Source of the DNA: Lodderomyces elongisporus
Taxonomy: Eukaryota; Ascomycota; Pichiomycetes; Serinales; Debaryomycetaceae
Reading direction: 5' to 3'
Length of the DNA stretch: 64,000 nucleotides
NCBI RefSeq assembly: GCF_030384665.1
Contig: NC_083675.1
Location: 616,001-680,000, forward strand
Shown here: piece after piece, positions 62,118 to 64,000 of the stretch
How positions within the stretch are numbered: the first letter of the stretch is position 1
How the letters are laid out: every line of letters begins with the position of its first letter
The notes under the pieces: generated by a model
What the model was told of the DNA's origin: nothing
Databases searched by the model: none
The model's input: the letters and a program-made list of their open reading frames with translations, nothing else
Program-made: the position numbers and the translations under genes

Positions 62118-63077
62118 CTATAAGACGTCGTTATTGTCATCGAGTACCCCGCTTGCCAGGGCTTTGAGTCGGCGCCATGATTCCATTATATGACGTGCAT
62201 TCAACGGAGACGGTGTGTCACCAGCATACAGCAATTCTAAGTCGTTCTTATCGCTTTTGTTGTCGCTGATGTTATTATTGTTGTTGTCGTCGTTGTCGTT
62301 GATTTCTTTGTCATTCTTGTCGTTGTTTTGCTCATTACTGTTGGCATTATCTATATTGTCGTCCTTGCCGTTGTTTATTTTGTCGTCCTTGCCGTTGTTT
62401 ATTTTGTCGTCCTTGCTGTCCTTGTGGATGTTTTGTTTGCCATCGTTGTAGTTGGTTTTATTGTTGTCGTTGTCTAAACGTTCTCCGTGTGTTTCCAAAG
62501 ACTGGGCTATGTAGTTCTTCTTCCGTCGTTTCTTTTCCTGTATATCATCAAGTAGTTTAGCCTTGTGCTCTCTTTGTTGTACTTCAAATGCACCACTAAT
62601 AATCTCGCTTACAAACAGTTTTGAGACCCCCGCTAGCACTGTGGCCAACACTTGCGGAATCGAATGTCCAACCACACCATTGCAAATACGCTTTATTCCT
62701 CCTTTGTTGATTGTCAGTCTTCGATAGAATTCAAACCTCTCCATCTGATCGTTTGTCAAATTGGTAATTAGCAACCTCTTCTGCTCCTCTTTGGAAAGCT
62801 CTTCAATAGTCCTGCTTCGTTTGGTTCTCCAATACTGCTCCGCAAGTTCAGGGTCATCTATATCCTGCAAATCTTCAGCGGTGATGGGTATTGATTCTGC
62901 CTCGTCAGCCACTTCATCCATATCACTATCTTTGACTTTTAGATGTCCCACTTGGTCCAAATGACTAAAAAAGACCCTCCCAATCAATTCTTCATCCTCC
63001 TCGTCCAAGCTAATATCTGTGTCTGAGTCTGAGTCTGAGTCTGAGTTTGAAATGTCGGCAACGCTTAATACACTCAT
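62118..63077 (-). CDS. TAF11: TFIID subunit TAF11
   Basis: Histone-fold subunit of TFIID that pairs with TAF13 and contacts TBP/TFIIA. It has 319 residues. The acidic N-terminus has a Ser-Asp repeat (SDSDSDSDTD), then the histone-fold region at about 102-165: ITNLTNDQMERFEFYRRL, GGIKRICNGVVG, SIPQVLATVLAGVSK and FVSEIISGAFEVQ, which matches the TAF11 family. A long Asn/Asp/Lys low-complexity insert (about 200-280) precedes the conserved C-terminal helix with SPLNARHIMESWRRLKA, so the insert interrupts the fold. Codon 154, in a normally hydrophobic position, is CTG. Confidence 0.94.
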   Translation of the reverse strand: MSVLSVADISNSDSDSDSDTDISLDEEDEELIGRVFFSHLDQVGHLKVKDSDMDEVADEAESIPITAEDLQDIDDPELAEQYWRTKRSRTIEELSKEEQKRLLITNLTNDQMERFEFYRRLTINKGGIKRICNGVVGHSIPQVLATVLAGVSKLFVSEIISGAFEVQQREHKAKLLDDIQEKKRRKKNYIAQSLETHGERLDNDNNKTNYNDGKQNIHKDSKDDKINNGKDDKINNGKDDNIDNANSNEQNNDKNDKEINDNDDNNNNNISDNKSDKNDLELLYAGDTPSPLNARHIMESWRRLKALASGVLDDNNDVL

Positions 63078-64000
63078 TCTTTGCTTTCGTAATATCTATT
63101 CTGTGCTTTTCTTTGAAAAATTTGGGTTTTCAAATACATCAACCTGTATTTGGGTTCTCTCCTGTTTCAAGACAAAAAATTAAATAAAAAAAAAAAAGAA
63201 AATTAACATAGAAAATTAAGAAAGTCTCGCGTACAAAATTTACCAGCCGCTACCAATACAGTACATTTCATTCTGCTATAAAGATAAGAATCAGAGCTAC
63301 TCTGATAAAAGCAAGAGCAAAAATTTCACAAACTCACTCACTCAGCCAAACATAAACATATTTACGACCACAGCAAGGTCAGCCCTTTCAAGATTAAACG
63401 AACTGGTTTGGTAAAGAAAAAAAAAAAGGCAGGAAAAAGACAAAGTCGCTTGAAAGAAAGAGTTCAAAAGACTCTGTACCAATTTGGGAAGAGGATTACC
63501 ATGTTTAAGGTATGAATTTTTTTAATATAGCATTGCCCTCTTGAACATTCACTTTTCTTTAAAAATAAAAAATGCGTTTCTCTAGAAGTTAAACTGCAAA
63601 CGACTCATAAACAAATCCGTTTCACTTGAGCTCTTATATCTCTTTATTGTGCATAAGTACGAATGTCAATCCTTGAATAATCTAGCCATTAGCTCTTTTG
63701 TCGTGTGCAAGATCAGTTCCCAAGTAAATTGGATGGGGTGGTGCATAAGTGAAGAAACTGGATATTTAGTAGTAAAAAGTCTTGGTCCAATTCAATTTCT
63801 AAACTCCTGAATTGTATTAGCACTGTTGGCAAATCCTGTTTCTTTCATGGTTTTGTTGCACACATATTTGAAACATTTGTATTCAGATATACTTTTCTTT
63901 TTCTTGTTTTTTTTGTATCGAGGGAAGAAAATTCGAGCGATAATGATGCACAAATATTGATTACAAGCAATAAGTTTTGAAAGCAAAATTGTAAATTCAG
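63078..64000. other. TAF11 upstream region and window end
   Basis: TAF11 promoter plus about 600 bases without an assignable gene. ATG-TTT-AAG followed by GTATGA at 63499-63513 could be a tiny first exon of a gene continuing beyond the window (see findings), but no acceptor is certain. Confidence 0.45.

Overview
The window looks like nuclear DNA of a budding yeast, most likely a CUG-Ser clade species close to Lodderomyces or the Candida parapsilosis group. The evidence is dense housekeeping genes with few introns, GTATGT/TACTAAC splice signals, intergenic DNA full of simple repeats, and avoidance of CTG (GLC7 has no CTG codon although it is rich in leucine). The species is an inference; the clade is better supported. 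Residues are quoted with CTG read as Leu, although it probably decodes mostly as Ser here.

Layout. 1-3.37 kb: part of an inverted copy (L) of a 3.9-kb repeat unit carrying two unrecognised open frames. 4-25 kb: RRT8-like, GSH2, RPP2A-type, SIL1, CYS3, OPI10, ATS1, JLP1-like and FUN30. Its S. cerevisiae counterparts come from chromosome XV left (RRT8, GSH2, RPP2A, SIL1, OPI10) and chromosome I left (CYS3, ATS1, FUN30), as expected of a single-copy pre-duplication gene order. 25-42.6 kb: NFU1, SRP102, VFA1, GLC7, RPS27, AAT2, ARO2 and EMP24. 42.9-50.6 kb: two near-identical direct copies (R1, R2) of the 3.9-kb unit, opposite in orientation to L, with a decayed fragment beyond. 51-56 kb: REI1/REH1-like, an unrecognised coiled-coil-like protein, and PPZ1. 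56.1-62.1 kb: a gene desert. 62.1-63.1 kb: TAF11. The last 0.9 kb has no certain gene.

Functional links. GSH2, CYS3 and JLP1 all belong to sulfur/glutathione metabolism, and CYS3 and JLP1 have Cbf1-type CACGTG boxes upstream. ARO2 has a Gcn4-type TGACTCA box. RPS27 has the Tbf1-type palindrome plus a CACGTG box expected of Candida ribosomal-protein promoters. Three genes need introns to give complete proteins: the RRT8-like gene, RPP2 (start codon split by the intron) and RPS27 (intron directly after ATG).

Most notable: (i) the roughly 5.5-kb AT-rich desert between PPZ1 and TAF11, which are immediate, centromere-proximal neighbours in S. cerevisiae; it is a good candidate regional centromere. 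(ii) The 3.9-kb repeat family, tandem on one side and inverted on the other side of 40 kb of essential genes, with orphan open frames, an edge hairpin and a microhomology deletion junction. All comparisons were done by eye; no search or alignment program was run.
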